64,000 nt of DNA. Origin: Dioscorea cayenensis subsp. rotundata. Its lineage: Eukaryota > Streptophyta > Magnoliopsida > Dioscoreales > Dioscoreaceae. Below the pieces are notes generated by a model. The model ran no database searches. It was given only the letters and a program-made list of their open reading frames with translations, and was not told the DNA's origin. Both the position numbers and the translations under genes were made by a program. This document shows positions 48,101 through 60,924 of the stretch, piece by piece; the stretch's first letter is position 1; each line of letters starts with the position of its first letter. The stretch covers positions 3,497,928 to 3,561,927 of the forward strand of contig NC_052487.1 of the NCBI RefSeq assembly GCF_009730915.1, given 5' to 3'.

Positions 48101-48786
48101 ATCTCCCACATAGAAATCTGAACTTCAAATTTTACCACTCCAACTACCTGTGAATAGAAAAGTTCCTTCAACGCAAGTTATCCAATAACAATTATTCATC
48201 ATAAGCAACACACATCAATGGAAAACACTTGCAATACACTCAACTACATCGGATTGATACTTTTTTTTAATCCAAAACACAGATGCAAAAGGGTCGCAAA
48301 AAAAAATCAATCAGTTGATCCCCTTAATCTAAAAGGCAACAGCCCCTATACAATTTATGCTTAAATTCAATATAAATCTAACACAATTGTTTGCATATAA
48401 TTGAAAATCATCAAAATTTGCGGCCATAGAGAGAAGAACACTACCAAGAAGAGAACTAAAGAGAAAGAAAAACAACCCTAAAAAAAAAACAAATCCAGGC
48501 AAACAAAAGTAAGAAAGAAAGAACAATTACAACTAAAACACATCAAAGAATCAAGAACAATCACAAGTAAAACAAACACATCAAAGAATCAAAAACAAAG
48601 AAGGGAAGTGATTGAGTAGCAAGAGATTACAGAGCTATGAGGAAGGCTTTGGTTCTTGAGGGTGGAGTGGGTGATGGCCTGGGCTCCAATGTCTCCAAGG
48701 CCCCAAAGCAACCCTGAACTGATGATCTGCGTCTTCACCGGGTGCACCTGCAGACATCTCTGGTACCATCTCCATAGCTTCAACAT
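45142..48786 (-). CDS. Mpv17/PMP22 family membrane protein (At3g24570-like), 3 exons
   Basis: Small integral membrane protein of peroxisome, mitochondrion or plastid envelope, probably a channel; its precise role in plants is unclear. Exons: 48631-48786, 46358-46446, 45142-45547; they sum to 651 nt, 216 aa. It begins MLKLWRWYQRCLQVHPVKTQ, the family N-terminus. It contains GDIGAQ, FGFAFVGPVGHYWYEYLD and, in the last exon, AADGLLFGPVDLLIFFSYMG, DFLPGLVVGGGVWPIVQIVN, FRFVPVRYQLLYVN and SWLEQQGDASWKQW, the Mpv17/PMP22 signature. Four membrane helices are expected. The first intron is 2.2 kb and AT-rich. It is tail-to-tail with the TilS-like gene. Confidence 0.93.
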
Positions 48787-51700
48787 CAATGGATTGAAGG
48801 TGAGAGAGATGGATGAAATTTTTGGTTGAAAAAGTTGGGTTTTTTTTCTTCTTCTTTGATTTAAAGAGAAAGGGAAGAAGAAAGACTCTCTAATCTCTAT
48901 TGTTATTTATTTATTTATTATTTTATTTATTTCTTATTTTATTCAACAAGAAATGAGTGCAGACAAATAGTTGCTGAATTTGGTATCAATTAAAACTTAA
49001 TTGAAATTTTATTTGAAAAAAAAAAAATTCATAGCTATTATAACCGGACCGGACATTGAACCAGGTAAAGTGTCAGTAGATTATCGGTTCAATCACCGGA
49101 TCAATTTGGTCAATTTAAATATTTTAAATAATTTAATTTAATATAATATTTTTATTTATTTAAAAAAATTAGTTTATTTAAAAATATACTAGTTCAACCA
49201 CTCGTTCATACTAATTTTTACTAGTTCAATTATAATTCCAGTCTAATTAAAAAACCGGTTCAACTAGTCGGACCATTTGTTTGGTTTGGTTGTGATAACT
49301 GTTGAAAAAATTACTTGCATATTACCTAATAAATGGGTAATTATATATATTATTATAAAATATTTTTTTTATTAAAAATTAATTTAAAATTTTTATAAAA
49401 ATATAAATTAATGTTTTTCCAGCATGGATGAAGTTGGTGGATAGATGATCGTTTATTTTTTTTATAAAATTTTTAATTGACTTTTAAATTGATGCGTATA
49501 TAAGCCAATATGGTTTGGATAAGGGCCTATAAAAATAAAATATCAATTTATTTATGTAATCAATAATCATCTACGATAAATATTTTCATAATCAGAATTA
49601 TATTCTTTTACAAATATTTAATGTTTTATTGTTAGTTAATTTTTTAATATTGACCAATAATTATATTTATATAATTACATTTTTGGGGGAAAATTTGTTA
49701 TTTGTATTTGAAGTTATTCCAAAATATAGGCGTGCTTTATTGAAGATAGAATGAGTTTAGCTTTAATTTTAAAAAAAAGTGCACCCATTTTATTTTTCAC
49801 TTATTGGAAGTATTGGATGTACTTGTCTCCCCTTCACAGTCTTGATGTTTTGATAGTAATAAAAAAAATAAAATAATAAAAATCACTTTAGAAATGCTTG
49901 GATCATTTTTTTTAAAAATTGAAATATGCAAATTCTTTTTTTTTTTTTTCCGGTTGTGCAAAAGTATATATATATATATATATATACATTGGAATTGATT
50001 ATTCAATTCGTGCATTGAAGACATGAGATTTGAATTACAAATTCATATTTATAATCAGAGATCTATAATCATTAATATATCCCGAATTTAAATTTTTTAT
50101 ACCAATATTTTTTTTACATTGGGATAAAACTCTTTTCACTTAGTCTAAAATCAATAAAAATAATTGTTTTTATTTATAGTTGTTAGAGGATGTTTCTGTA
50201 CGGCATTTTGAATCCATAGTGGAAACAAAAACACATAACAATTCAATGACCAAATTAATTTTTATTTTAATTTTGAAGCAAAATGAAAATTGAAGTGTAT
50301 AAATACAAATGTCTGTTTTTTTTCTTTTAGATTTTGTAAATACAATTTTTTTTGGAAATTTAAGAAATATACTAGAGTTTGACAAAAATGCCAATTTTTA
50401 ATTTTATAAATATATTTTTTTTATAAACCAAAAGACTTATTAGAGACATCACCGTAGAGTATAGACTCTGGAGTGGCCTATTGCCAGGTGGATAAAATAA
50501 ATAATAAAATTACTGTAAAAAACATTACTAGAGAGGGTTGCGGGCATATTTGCATGATGCCATGGTGTTAAACATAATGTAAATAAATTTAAATTTTTCT
50601 TAACAAATCTAAGCGAAAAATATTCAAAAGAATTCTTTTAGATTAAATTTTTGTAATATTATTTTGAGTGAAACTTTAAAATATGTTTTCATTAGGCTTT
50701 GTTTTTTTTTTAAATTTTTTTTAAATGAACTTTTAGATAATTCTTTTTTTTTCTTTCTATTTTTTTAATGCAAATTGACTTTTTATCATTCTCATTGTAT
50801 GACTATAATCTCCGTAACAAAAGAGCTGCATGTATTTATATATATATACAAAGGGGAACGAAATAAAATCAATAACTACCCTAAAATTTTAGTTATTATT
50901 TATTTTTAGTGGTCAAAATATATATATAAAAAAAATTATTTTAATCTAGAAATTATACAATTTTGTCCATCCAACCTATGCAATGAGGATGCATCTTTTA
51001 TGTATATTCATAGATTTGTAATCTATGAACATTGATGTAAGCCGTTGAATTTTCATCCAACAGTTGTGTACTATTTAATAAACAGTATCAATTTCAGCAC
51101 AGTAACTTAATAAATATGAACAGTTCAACCCTATTTCTACTACACCTATAACAACTTTTTATCGAAACTCCAATTAACCCTCACTGTAAACGCTAATAGG
51201 TACTGTACTTAACTACGGACATTCTACGAACGTCCGCAGTTGATATTTTCTCTCTCTCTCTCAATATATATATATATATACTCGTTATGTACAATGTTAA
51301 TCAAAATGGAAAAAGACAAACAAAATTACATATTTTCCAAAAAAGATCAAATAAATAAATTTTACAGATAGAGGAATGGTCCAAGTTGTAGAAGGTAAGT
51401 TGGTTTAACAATCACTTTCACATTTAAATCTTTATGAATGCCAAAAGACAAAAACAAAAACCCTCAACTCAGACTCTCAAAAGAGAAACAAATTTACAAA
51501 ATTTATAAAACAAATATTAGTTTTTTATTGACCAAAATCACTAATGATAAAAAAAATTACCTAATGGTAAAAATAATAAAATAATAAATAAATAAATAAA
51601 TAAATAAAAGGATTGGGGCACCAGCCACTTGAAACAGTAGCAACCATAAGCAACAATTGAGGTGAGGATAGAATACCAAGAAGGAAACAAAAACATCCCA

Positions 51701-52674
51701 AAATCTCATTGGCCACACAAATTGCTTCATTCCACAACTGCTCCCAATCCTCCATAAAGTTTTCCCAGGACCATAAATCTTGAATTTAATAAAATAAAAA
51801 AAAAGAAAAAAAAAATTTCTTGCCCAACAACACTTTATCTGAACCATTTAGCATCCCAAATTCCCAATGCTTTTGGGCTACCACCTTCTTCCTTCCCTTC
51901 AGCCCCTATAATCACTGTGGAATGTGGATGTGTGGATAAGTCTTCTGCAAAGTGTTGTTGACATGGAGGTAGTAGCTTCTTTCTTTCCTTTTTCAAAATT
52001 GATTCTTTTGTTTGCTTTTGTGCTTCTCTTGAAGTTGCTTCATCCTTGTTTTAATGCATTTTATTAGGTGTTTCTGCTGCTATGAAACCAAGTTTTGCCT
52101 GTTCTTTTTTTTAATGGTTTTTTTTCCCTGAATGGATATGTGTTTTTGATTGTTGGATTCTTTGTTTGTTTCTGTTTATCTCTTGGTATTGCTTCATCTT
52201 TGTTTGAATGCATTTCACTTGGTCAATTGTTGTTTGTTTCTGTGCATCTCTTGGTATTGCTTCATCTTTGTTTTTAAATAAAGGGTTATCTTGCTTGCAG
52301 TTGTCATACACTCATAAAGGTTGTTCACCCATTATGAGCAACAAATTTGAAGGCATGATTGTTTGATCTGAAAGTTTTGGATAGCGCATCTGATACTTAT
52401 TAACACATCTTATCATGGCATTTTGCATCCATTTTCATACTGCCAAGAAAGACTTTTTTTTTTCTCCAGTTATGAACATTGATCCATTGATCAAACAATC
52501 TTAATTTCTTCAATAGATGCCCATGTAAAGCTATTGATAATTCAGAAATAAAATCTCCAATTGGTGTTACTGACCTTGTTTTTAATTCATCTGTTAATAT
52601 GATCTAGTTCCAATGGAAGAGATGACATTGGCTGGGTTTTATTTGTAAAAAAAACTCTTGCAAAGTAAACAAAC
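48787..52674. other. AT-rich intergenic with repeats and possible PPR leader
   Basis: From 49040 to 49300 there are motifs aaccggaccgg, ggttcaatcaccgg and accggttcaactagtcgg in partly inverted arrangement, like a known type of plant repeat. (TA)n runs lie near 49964-49986 and 51264-51281, and an AAAT repeat at about 51583-51609. No gene is supported. From about 51860 the DNA is CT-rich; a candidate leader exon of the PPR gene ends at a gtagtagc donor near 51968. Confidence 0.5.
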
Positions 52675-54939
52675 ATGGTTGGGAGAGATATAAAGGCGGG
52701 CCAGTCTGATCTCACAACCAAGGTTCAGAAGAAGCCTGTCAAAGATTTTGTCAGGAAGGTAATCTTCATTTTCTAAGCTAGATGCCAATCTTATTTCATC
52801 ATTTACAATCTTTACCAATTCCTTTATCTTTTTTTTTGTGTCTCCTTTTCGTCTTTTTTTCTGTGCCTCTCAAAGTGAATTTGTTGATTAGATGCTTGAA
52901 TTCATATCTTTTTGTGGTCTTTTCATGAAAAAGAAGGTGCTAATTCTGTCCAAGCTGTATCACTTCTTTAAAGTCCATTACTTGGATAGCATAATCGGAA
53001 CATGTTTTTCATATTTGACCTTCTCTAAGAAGCTTGAAATCACAAAAATAAAAAAAAATTAAAAACGACAAAGTTATCTTATGCTTCATGCATGCTAAAT
53101 TGTAATTGCTTTCTGCTGACTACAGTATGAAAGAAAGAAAATGCAGCAACCTATTTCCAATTCACATTCCCGAACAACAATTAGTTGCAGTATCTGCTTG
53201 AGTGGAGAAAGCTGCCAAATTGTTCGTGCAAGAACTCAACGAATGGATATTCTAATAAAAGGAAAGAAAGCACATGAGGCACAGATCGTATTTGATGGCT
53301 TAATAGAGCAGGGGCATAAGCCATCATTGGTAACATACACGACTCTGTTAGCTGCCATGACAGCACAGAAGAAGTTCAAGTCCATCATGTCGCTTATTTC
53401 TCAGGTAGAAAGCAGCGGCATGAAACCTGACTCGATATTCTTCAATGCCATCATCAATGCCTTCTCTGAAGCAGGAAAGATCGATGAAGCCATGAAAACC
53501 TTTTGGAATATGAAGGAAAGTGGATGTAAATCAACAACTAGCACTTTTAACACCCTTATCAAAGGATACGGCATTGTTGGCAAGCCTGAAGAATCATACA
53601 AGCTTCTAGATATGATGTCCCAAGAAGAAAACACAAAGGCAAATACGAAAACATACAATATACTAATCAAAGCATGGTGTGATCAGCAAAACATGGGAGA
53701 AGCTTGGAATATCATGCATATGATGCATGCTTCTGGTAATCAGCCTGATGTTGTAACTTACAACACTATAGCCAGAGCTTATGCTAAGAATGGAGAAACA
53801 ATGAAAGCCGAGGAGCTCATATTAGACATGGATGGAAAGATCCGTCCTAATGAGCGAACCTTGGCAATCATTGTCGGTGGTTATTGCACAGAAGGTAGCA
53901 CAAAAGATGCACTAAGGTGTCTCCACCAAATGAGGGTTTATGGTGTGTGGCCAAATGTTATTGTATTCAACACTTTGATTAAGGGATTTCTGGACACAGA
54001 AGACATGGATGGGGTCAATGAAGTGAGTGAAAGCATTTTTTTTTTTTTAATACTCTTTGTTGAATTTCCTGATAAATGTTAAAGTTTTTTGTACTTGATC
54101 AGGCTTTGTCATTGATGGAAGAACTTGGTGTCAGACCAGATGTTGTAACATATAGTCATCAAATGAATGCATGGGGTGCGATGGGGCTTATGCCAAAATG
54201 TTTGGAGATTTTTGATGATATGGTGGCCAAAGGAGTGACACCAGATGAGCAGGTATACAGTATTCTTGCCAAAGGATATGTACGGGCACGTGACCCTGCC
54301 AAAGCTGAAGGGGTTCTACAAACAATGTATGATCTGGGGATTCAACCCAATGTTGTCACATACACTACAATAATCAGTGGTTGGTGCAGTGCAGCTAACA
54401 TGGACAATGCGATGAAAATCTATGAGAAAATGTGTGAATCCGGTGTGTCGCCGAATATAAAAACTTTTGAAACACTCATATGGGGTTTCGGAGAAGTGAA
54501 GCAGCCATGGAAGGCAGAGGAGATGCTTCAGTTGATGAAGAATGCTGGAGTGATACCGAAGAGGAACACTGTGCGTCTTGTTGCTGAAACATGGAGAGCT
54601 GTTGGGCTGCAAGATGAAGCCAGCAGGGTACTGGAATCATTAAATAATCATGGAGCAACCAATAAACTGAATGTATCAGCTAATGGAAATCAGAATTTGA
54701 ATGCATCTTCAAGGAATGTACTAGCTGATGGACTGCAGCTCGGAGGAAGTAATGGGAGGAAAATAGTGTTGCAGGATACTGAGCTTATGTCTGATAGCCT
54801 GAAAACTGCTGTGAAATCGATGTTCCAAGGTCGTGCGCAGGTATTTGGAGTAAAGCCTCCAATTATCTGCAGAAGGCAGTGTCAAATGCAGTATGGGATT
54901 TTTGGGTTCAATTCATGCAAGGTTGTATTTCTGAGCTGA
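52675..54939 (+). CDS. P-class PPR protein, At5g25630/At5g21222-like, 3 exons
   Basis: Organellar RNA-binding type repeat protein. Exons: 52675-52758, 53126-54022, 54103-54939; they sum to 1818 nt, 605 aa. The first exon encodes [20 protein letters not shown], without a clear transit peptide. The second starts with a Cys-rich segment [12 protein letters not shown], then about 12 P-type repeats run to roughly residue 480 (for example [20 protein letters not shown]). After them comes a non-repeat tail ending near [20 protein letters not shown], resembling the PIICQKQ...FVHSC ending of Arabidopsis At5g25630 and At5g21222 as I remember it. The splice choice GAA|GTGAGT and CAG|GCTTTG keeps the repeat register across the 80 bp intron. 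Confidence 0.85.
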
Positions 54940-56046
54940 AGTAGCTGATCAATTCTGGCAAAAAGACCAGTCATTAATCCTCAATTGCATTAAAAGGTTT
55001 CTGCGAGACAATGTGCTTTGCTTAAGGAGAAACAGAGTAGAAAACACTAGTTCTCAAGAAGCCAAAGTTATTCAGACACATAGATATCCACAATACTGAT
55101 TCTGTTTCTTTTGTCAGACAAATGCCTGGCAGGTGATACTGTCTTTTTTCTCTCTTTTCTATTTGATGTTCAAAATTTTCATCATGATTCAACTGAATTG
55201 CTTTTACCTTCATGTGTTTGTGGTTTAGGGTATACTTGTGCTTTTGTATGGATAAACTAATCACATGAAGAGGCTTCATTTGTGGAAAAATTCCTTAGTG
55301 ATTTATTGATTAATGAGATGATTTTCAGTGTTGGTATCTCAAAAGAAGTAATCAAATACATAGTTTTCTTGTGCTGATGAAAATAAAATTTTGTTTGTCT
55401 CTTGTACAGAGTTTTCATTGCTTTGAACATATTTTTCTTCTTAAAAGTTAATTGCGGAAAAACATGATCAAATTGTACATCTTTTAAATACACAACTTAT
55501 GTTTTGATTTGCAAATATAATTAATAGAGTAACTAATAATCCTACATTGGTTTTTTTAGCAAATATGAATATGAATATGAATAAATAAGCCTAAGTCCAA
55601 ATAGTATGTTTAGTTTGCACTTAACAGTAATTGTAAATCTTTTTGACAAGGTGATACATCAATTTCTTTAAAAAAACTGGTTTGCTGTTATTTTCCTTGA
55701 AGACAATGGAAACCAGAGAGTAATCAGAAATTCATATCTGATGTTATCTGTAATATTCTAACTCTTCAATTGAGATTAACTTCAATTTGCAACAGAAAGA
55801 TGACTTTCAGTATAATCCCTTTCAGATTTAAATAAAAATCACCATGAGTATAAAATTCACAATAACTTGATATAGAATACAGCATGGTAAAGCATCACAT
55901 ATGGCGAAAACTGGCACAAGTTTAAAGCCTCATCTCTAACTTTGTGAGATAATTTGAACTATATCTATAGTTTCTATGATGAACAACAAACCTATCACTC
56001 AACTCAGGTTGTTTCTTATGAATTTCAGGTTTCACTTTTTTTTTTC
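54940..56046. other. Intergenic, convergent 3' flanks of PPR-2 and PDIL
   Basis: AT-rich with no further gene visible; it contains the 3' UTRs of the two convergent genes. Minus-strand open frames at 55022-55279 and 55257-55493 have no recognisable features. Confidence 0.55.
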
Positions 56047-59000
56047 TCAAAGTTCATCTTTCTTTTCCTGATCAACAGTCGAAGGACCACTTTTGTCTTC
56101 GATTTTGACCTTTTCATTGATGAAGTTGATCATTTCTTTCAAGCTTGATTTTTTCGAAAGCTTGATCTGCAAAGAAGCCAACAATTTTGTTTCAGAAAAA
56201 ATGTTTAGTAACAGTAGGACAAATAAATCTGAAAAAATGCGTTAGGGCTATTGATACCGGATTAGATTTGTCTCCGGCAGGGTAAAATAGCAGAGCTGGG
56301 TAGTTGTTTATCTGCAAATAAAAGCAATTTGAAATGAATAAGTTCTTGTTATTTTCTTCCCATTAGCTGTCAATTCACCAAAAATAAGTCATATACCTGA
56401 AGCTTTGGATTTTCATTCAGAGAAGCATCATATCTGGCAAATTTTAAATTGCTATGCCCTTTGAAGTGCTTAGCCAACTTTTCTATCTGCTTACTTGTGG
56501 CGTCACAGTCAATGCACCATGGTGTATATACCTACAATTTATGATAAAATTTCTGATAAAACTTTACAAAATTTGATGTGAAGCAAGACTTTTATGATGT
56601 CAAGAGCTCCTGAAAGATATTTGTATCTCATTTAATTGAATATAACCAACCTCAAGAAATACATTCTCAGCGCTTTCCAAAACAGAAGCATCAAATGTCT
56701 TGCCTACAACTTTTTCAATGATTCCTGTCTGCATATCATCGTAATATGAAGAAATAACACTTCAGAAAATCAGAAGCTGCATTAAACGCCTTAAATAAAT
56801 GCAATGGAAATCTTCTAGGATGAAAATGAATTATTGGCAACAATTAGTTAATTATGGAGAAGAGAGTATTTTCATCATACGAATAGGATAAAAATTGTGA
56901 GTTCCCTTGTGAGATGCCAGAAAATCCAATACTGGCCAATGCCACGTAGTGACAGGACCTTAAATCCAGAAACTAACCGGGACGAAAATGAAAATCAATA
57001 CTCACTGAATCTGGTTTTGGTTCTGATTTGTAGTATTGAGGGAGAGTGCCATGATCGAGGCTTGAGCAGAACACCTGATGATTATAATCGATTGCACATA
57101 GTTAATACTCATCTAAAAAGTTGATTATTCCATTAATATGCAAAATGATGTTCAAGACATACTTCCAGATTTTCTGGTGTGAGATTGGTCTCTAAGATGT
57201 ACTTGGAACCATCCCTGTTATCAAATGCGGCCACCTGTACAGCAGATAAAAACAATTGGCTTCAGCTAATAACACTGGTTATAATCAAACACCAACCAAC
57301 CTCTTGGAGCTTCTGTGTATTTCTTGCAAAAATTTTAGTCTTGAGTTTCAAAATACTTGATTATATCCAAGTAACAAATGGTTTTCAGCTACTACAGACA
57401 TACTTAAAAGCTGAAGATAAATATTTAGTTCTTCGTAGATGAGAAATATGAAAAATAAAAAGCAGAGCACAGTTAACAAGTGAAAAAGCATGGTACCCAA
57501 ATTAAGCATTTTTTAGATTGATAAATGAAAGGAGAAAGTAATTTTTGTGTGAGATGGACTTTTGAAGATATGTGAATGATCTTTATTAGAGTAACTAATA
57601 GTTGCGCATTGATTGAATGTATCAAACCTATGCTCTTTAAGTTTTTTGGTCGGGCGATATAATATGTACTTGGTTTGTATCTAACATTCCTAAGACGGTG
57701 TTCTAACTTCCGAGGCTTCAGTTTGAAGCTATAGACCTTGAATAGAAAAAACTTTTCACTTGTATCTAAAGAATAAAATGTAGCAAAACATGAATCAGCC
57801 ATCAGAATGGAGCATCGTTCTGAAATTGAACAAATTCACTAATCAATTCTCATCAATGGATTCGAATTTATCCAGAGAAATTACACTTGACGTTCAGATC
57901 CTGAAGGTGGCCATCAAGAGTAAATTATTAATTATGATGGTAAATTGTAGAAATAGTTGTAAGAAATACTCACAATGGGATGATCTGATTCCAAACCCAA
58001 TAAAGTTAGAAATGGTTTTGCAAGGTTCTCTTCAATTATGATTGTAAATTGTAGATATAATTGTAAGAAATACTCACAATGGGATGATCCGATTCCAAAC
58101 CCAATAAAGTCAGAAATGGTTTTGCAAGGTTATCTTCAGCAGAATCAACATAGACAAACATTATCTGCAGCAAACATGAAGATAATCATCATAATTGGAA
58201 ATTCATCTTTAGCAACAATGGGTACGTAAAAGCAATCTACAATCAAATAGTATAAAATAATCACCTTCGACTTATATTTCCTTGCAACAGCTTGAAGAGA
58301 TAACAGAAGGTTCTTGATGTCATCAGCCTCAGCAAAGATAAAAACCTGGAAGAAGTTTAATAACTCTTAAACATCATATTTATAAACTGGTTCTACTGAA
58401 AGATAAATTAGAGCTATCGATCAGAAAGCATAAACTAATGTGTATCAAATGACTATTCAAATGTTATTGCTGTTTTTGCCATTTTATTAAATGAATTCAG
58501 ATCTAGCTCATAAGTGTGTCACTCAAAACTGCCAAATAGAGGATCAATGGAAACCTGCGTTTTGATTGGGCTGGAGTAGACTCTGGCAGAATTCATTTCA
58601 GTCAAGGTGGTAACTAACGGAAACTTGTTATAATTTACAAAATTTAATATTCTTCCTTCTTCAAACTTCTCCGCTGCAAAATCCATAGCATAAAATTATT
58701 AGCATGTGAGACCTAGGAAGAGGACATTATTCTATACAGCAGTTTCTGAAAGCAGATAATTTTTCACAGCTATGAAAAAATTATTTGAGAAGCTTGCCAG
58801 AATTGAAAAGGTGATGAAAAATGAAACTTGGCTATCATTACTTACTGAACTTTTCAAATTTCTCGGATTCATTTTTGACAAGGCCGATAAACTGTTTTTC
58901 AGCTCCAATGTCTGGAAAGAGAAGTTTAGCAATATTAATATCATTAGCTTCAACAAACTGAATTTCATTTTCAGAGGTTGCTGCTTTAACAAATTGCTCA

Positions 59001-60924
59001 TATTCAACTCCCTGCACAAGAAAAAAAGAAGATAAATGGCACATTTAGCAGTAACTGTATTCATAGAGGAATTAAGCATGGCTCAAATATGCATGACCTT
59101 TCACAGTTTTCAGTCAATTCTAGACGTATTTCCATGACAAACATAGAAGTTTTGTCAACCTTCAGGATACCTCAGAGAGAAGCAAAACTAACAATTTATG
59201 ACATAGTTCAAGAAATTTACAGGGGCAACAGCTCAATGAAAAGCCACTGATGATTGCTGGCTATTCTACAACTTGATAGGCTAGGAACAAAGGGATGTAT
59301 AACATTGAAAGTCTATGAAGAATGAGGCCCAGACTCCAGAGCACTGAATATAAAGAACAAATAGAAACTAGGATTATGAATAATGCTGTTATTTCCTCAA
59401 AGCATTAAAAGCAAACTACTTCATATCTATTACTTACATTGCTAACATGTACAAAGTCAATCCAGTAACAAGATGGATCAAATATATTCTCCACCATGAA
59501 ACTGAAAAATCCTATTCATACCACAATACTATTATTATTCATACCTCAAATTTGTCAAAGTAGCCAATAACAAATATAGGATGAGTTTTAAGGAACTCTT
59601 CTGCCTCTGGTATGGAAGTTAGTCTCTGAACTGGTGCACCGGTCTTCTTTCTTGTCCATATCATTATTTCCTCCCTAGTTGAATAAAACAAAAACAAACA
59701 AAATTCAAACCATGAGTGACAGAACCCTTTCAGTTTTTTTGGGGCTTGCATTAAAGAAAGTCACAAGGCACACTAACTAAAAGCCAATCAATCAGTTAGT
59801 GAATGTGACAAACCACACCAAATGACAGATTTTCACGTGAAAAGAAAGCAAACAATGACACAGCATTATAGCTAAAATAGAGAGATACCTTCAACAGGTT
59901 ACAAGTAGGACTATTGTATTCTGCATTTGTCAAGAAGAAGGTAGTAGTTTTACTGGAAAACATTGCAAATGAACCATAAGGAAGATAACTTAACCGCATA
60001 TTCTCACGGGTCATGGCAGAAAATAAATCAGTCACAAAGCTTACAGTAACATAAGACTGACAAGATCAAGATCAAAACTTTTCAATTTTGAGTGTTTCAG
60101 GAAGAAGTTTGCAGTTGCTTGTAGGAGGCATTGCAAATGAAGATCGAGAATATAACTGAATTGCACTCTCACAGCCGCAAATAAATCAGTCACAAGACTT
60201 AGCGTAGGTAGAAAGTCTAACAAGAGCAAGATCTTCTTTTTGTTTCTATTTTGTGCATTTCAAGAAGCTTGTAGTAGTTTTCAGGAGGAATTGCATATCA
60301 AGATCAACAAGATAACTGAATTGAAAACTCCCACACGAATACAAGACTAACAAGATCAAGATCCAAACTTTAGCAAACCAAATCACAACCTTCATCAATT
60401 AAAAACACAAAACGGAATCCTTACCCAGTGAATCCTCCAGTATAAGACTGCACACTGCCATTAACGAAGAGCAGCAAGGTAGGAAACCCTTTAATTCCAA
60501 GAGAGCTCGCAGCTTTAGCATGCCTATCAGCATCCAACTTAGCCATCACAACTTTGCTCCCCATCTCTCTGAGAACCGTGGCGGCCTCCGCAAACCGCGG
60601 CATAAGCTCGGCGCTCCTCGGACACCAGGGAGCGTAACCGAGGAGAAGAAGGAGCTCGTTGCTATCAATGACTCGTTGCGCATTCTCATTGGTGAGCTCA
60701 AGAACAATCCTTTGAGCTCGGGAGAGGACATCCGCCTCCGATGGCTTACCATGGGGCATGACCCTTTGGTTTTCCTCCTCCTCATCGATGGCCAGAAGCT
60801 CTTCGAGGTCGTCGAGGTCGGGATCATTGGATGCGGCTGCCAGATGGAAGAGGGAGTGGAGGAGGAGAAGGGAGAGGAGGATGGTGATACTGATGGCTCT
60901 TGAGCTTTGGTTTCTTTGGGCCAT
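56047..60924 (-). CDS. PDIL1-5: Protein disulfide isomerase-like, PDIL1-5/1-6 group, 12 exons, KDEL
   Basis: ER-lumen thioredoxin-fold protein. Exons: 60425-60924, 59545-59674, 58846-59011, 58555-58673, 58265-58345, 58078-58164, 57163-57234, 57006-57074, 56651-56728, 56397-56531, 56258-56311, 56047-56166; they sum to 1611 nt, 536 aa. A signal peptide ([20 protein letters not shown]) is followed by an acidic stretch. The a-domain site is [11 protein letters not shown] (CPRS, 101-104), lacking the second Cys. The a' site is [10 protein letters not shown] (CIDC, 440-443). Two redox-inactive b-type domains lie between. The C-terminus is KKDEL, for ER retention. The C-x-x-S first site is typical of the PDIL1-5/1-6 subgroup (CARS in Arabidopsis, from memory), so the first domain is probably a poor oxidase but may still bind thiols. 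Confidence 0.93.
57937..58137. repeat. 101 bp tandem duplication including the 3' part of a PDIL exon
   Basis: The copy starting at 57937 and the copy starting at 58038 are about 90% identical. Both include gtaagaaatactcacaatgg (the splice donor and end of exon 58078-58164) and gcaaggtt.tcttca. The copy in the intron is an exon fragment of about 56 nt with an intact donor but no acceptor. Confidence 0.92.
59880..60400. repeat. Degenerate ~150 bp repeats in the first PDIL intron
   Basis: Blocks aaataaatcagtcacaa, taacaagatcaagatc or similar, and aggaggcattgcaaatgaag or similar recur about three times between 59880 and 60400. Copies differ at many sites. Confidence 0.7.

Noticed and set aside
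57473-57802. 109-codon minus-strand frame inside a PDIL intron
   Set aside because: No recognisable domain; flanking PDIL exons splice across it in phase.
58555-58673. Suspected one-base frameshift in PDIL exon 4
   Set aside because: Rechecking base positions showed the exon is 119 nt and the frame is continuous.
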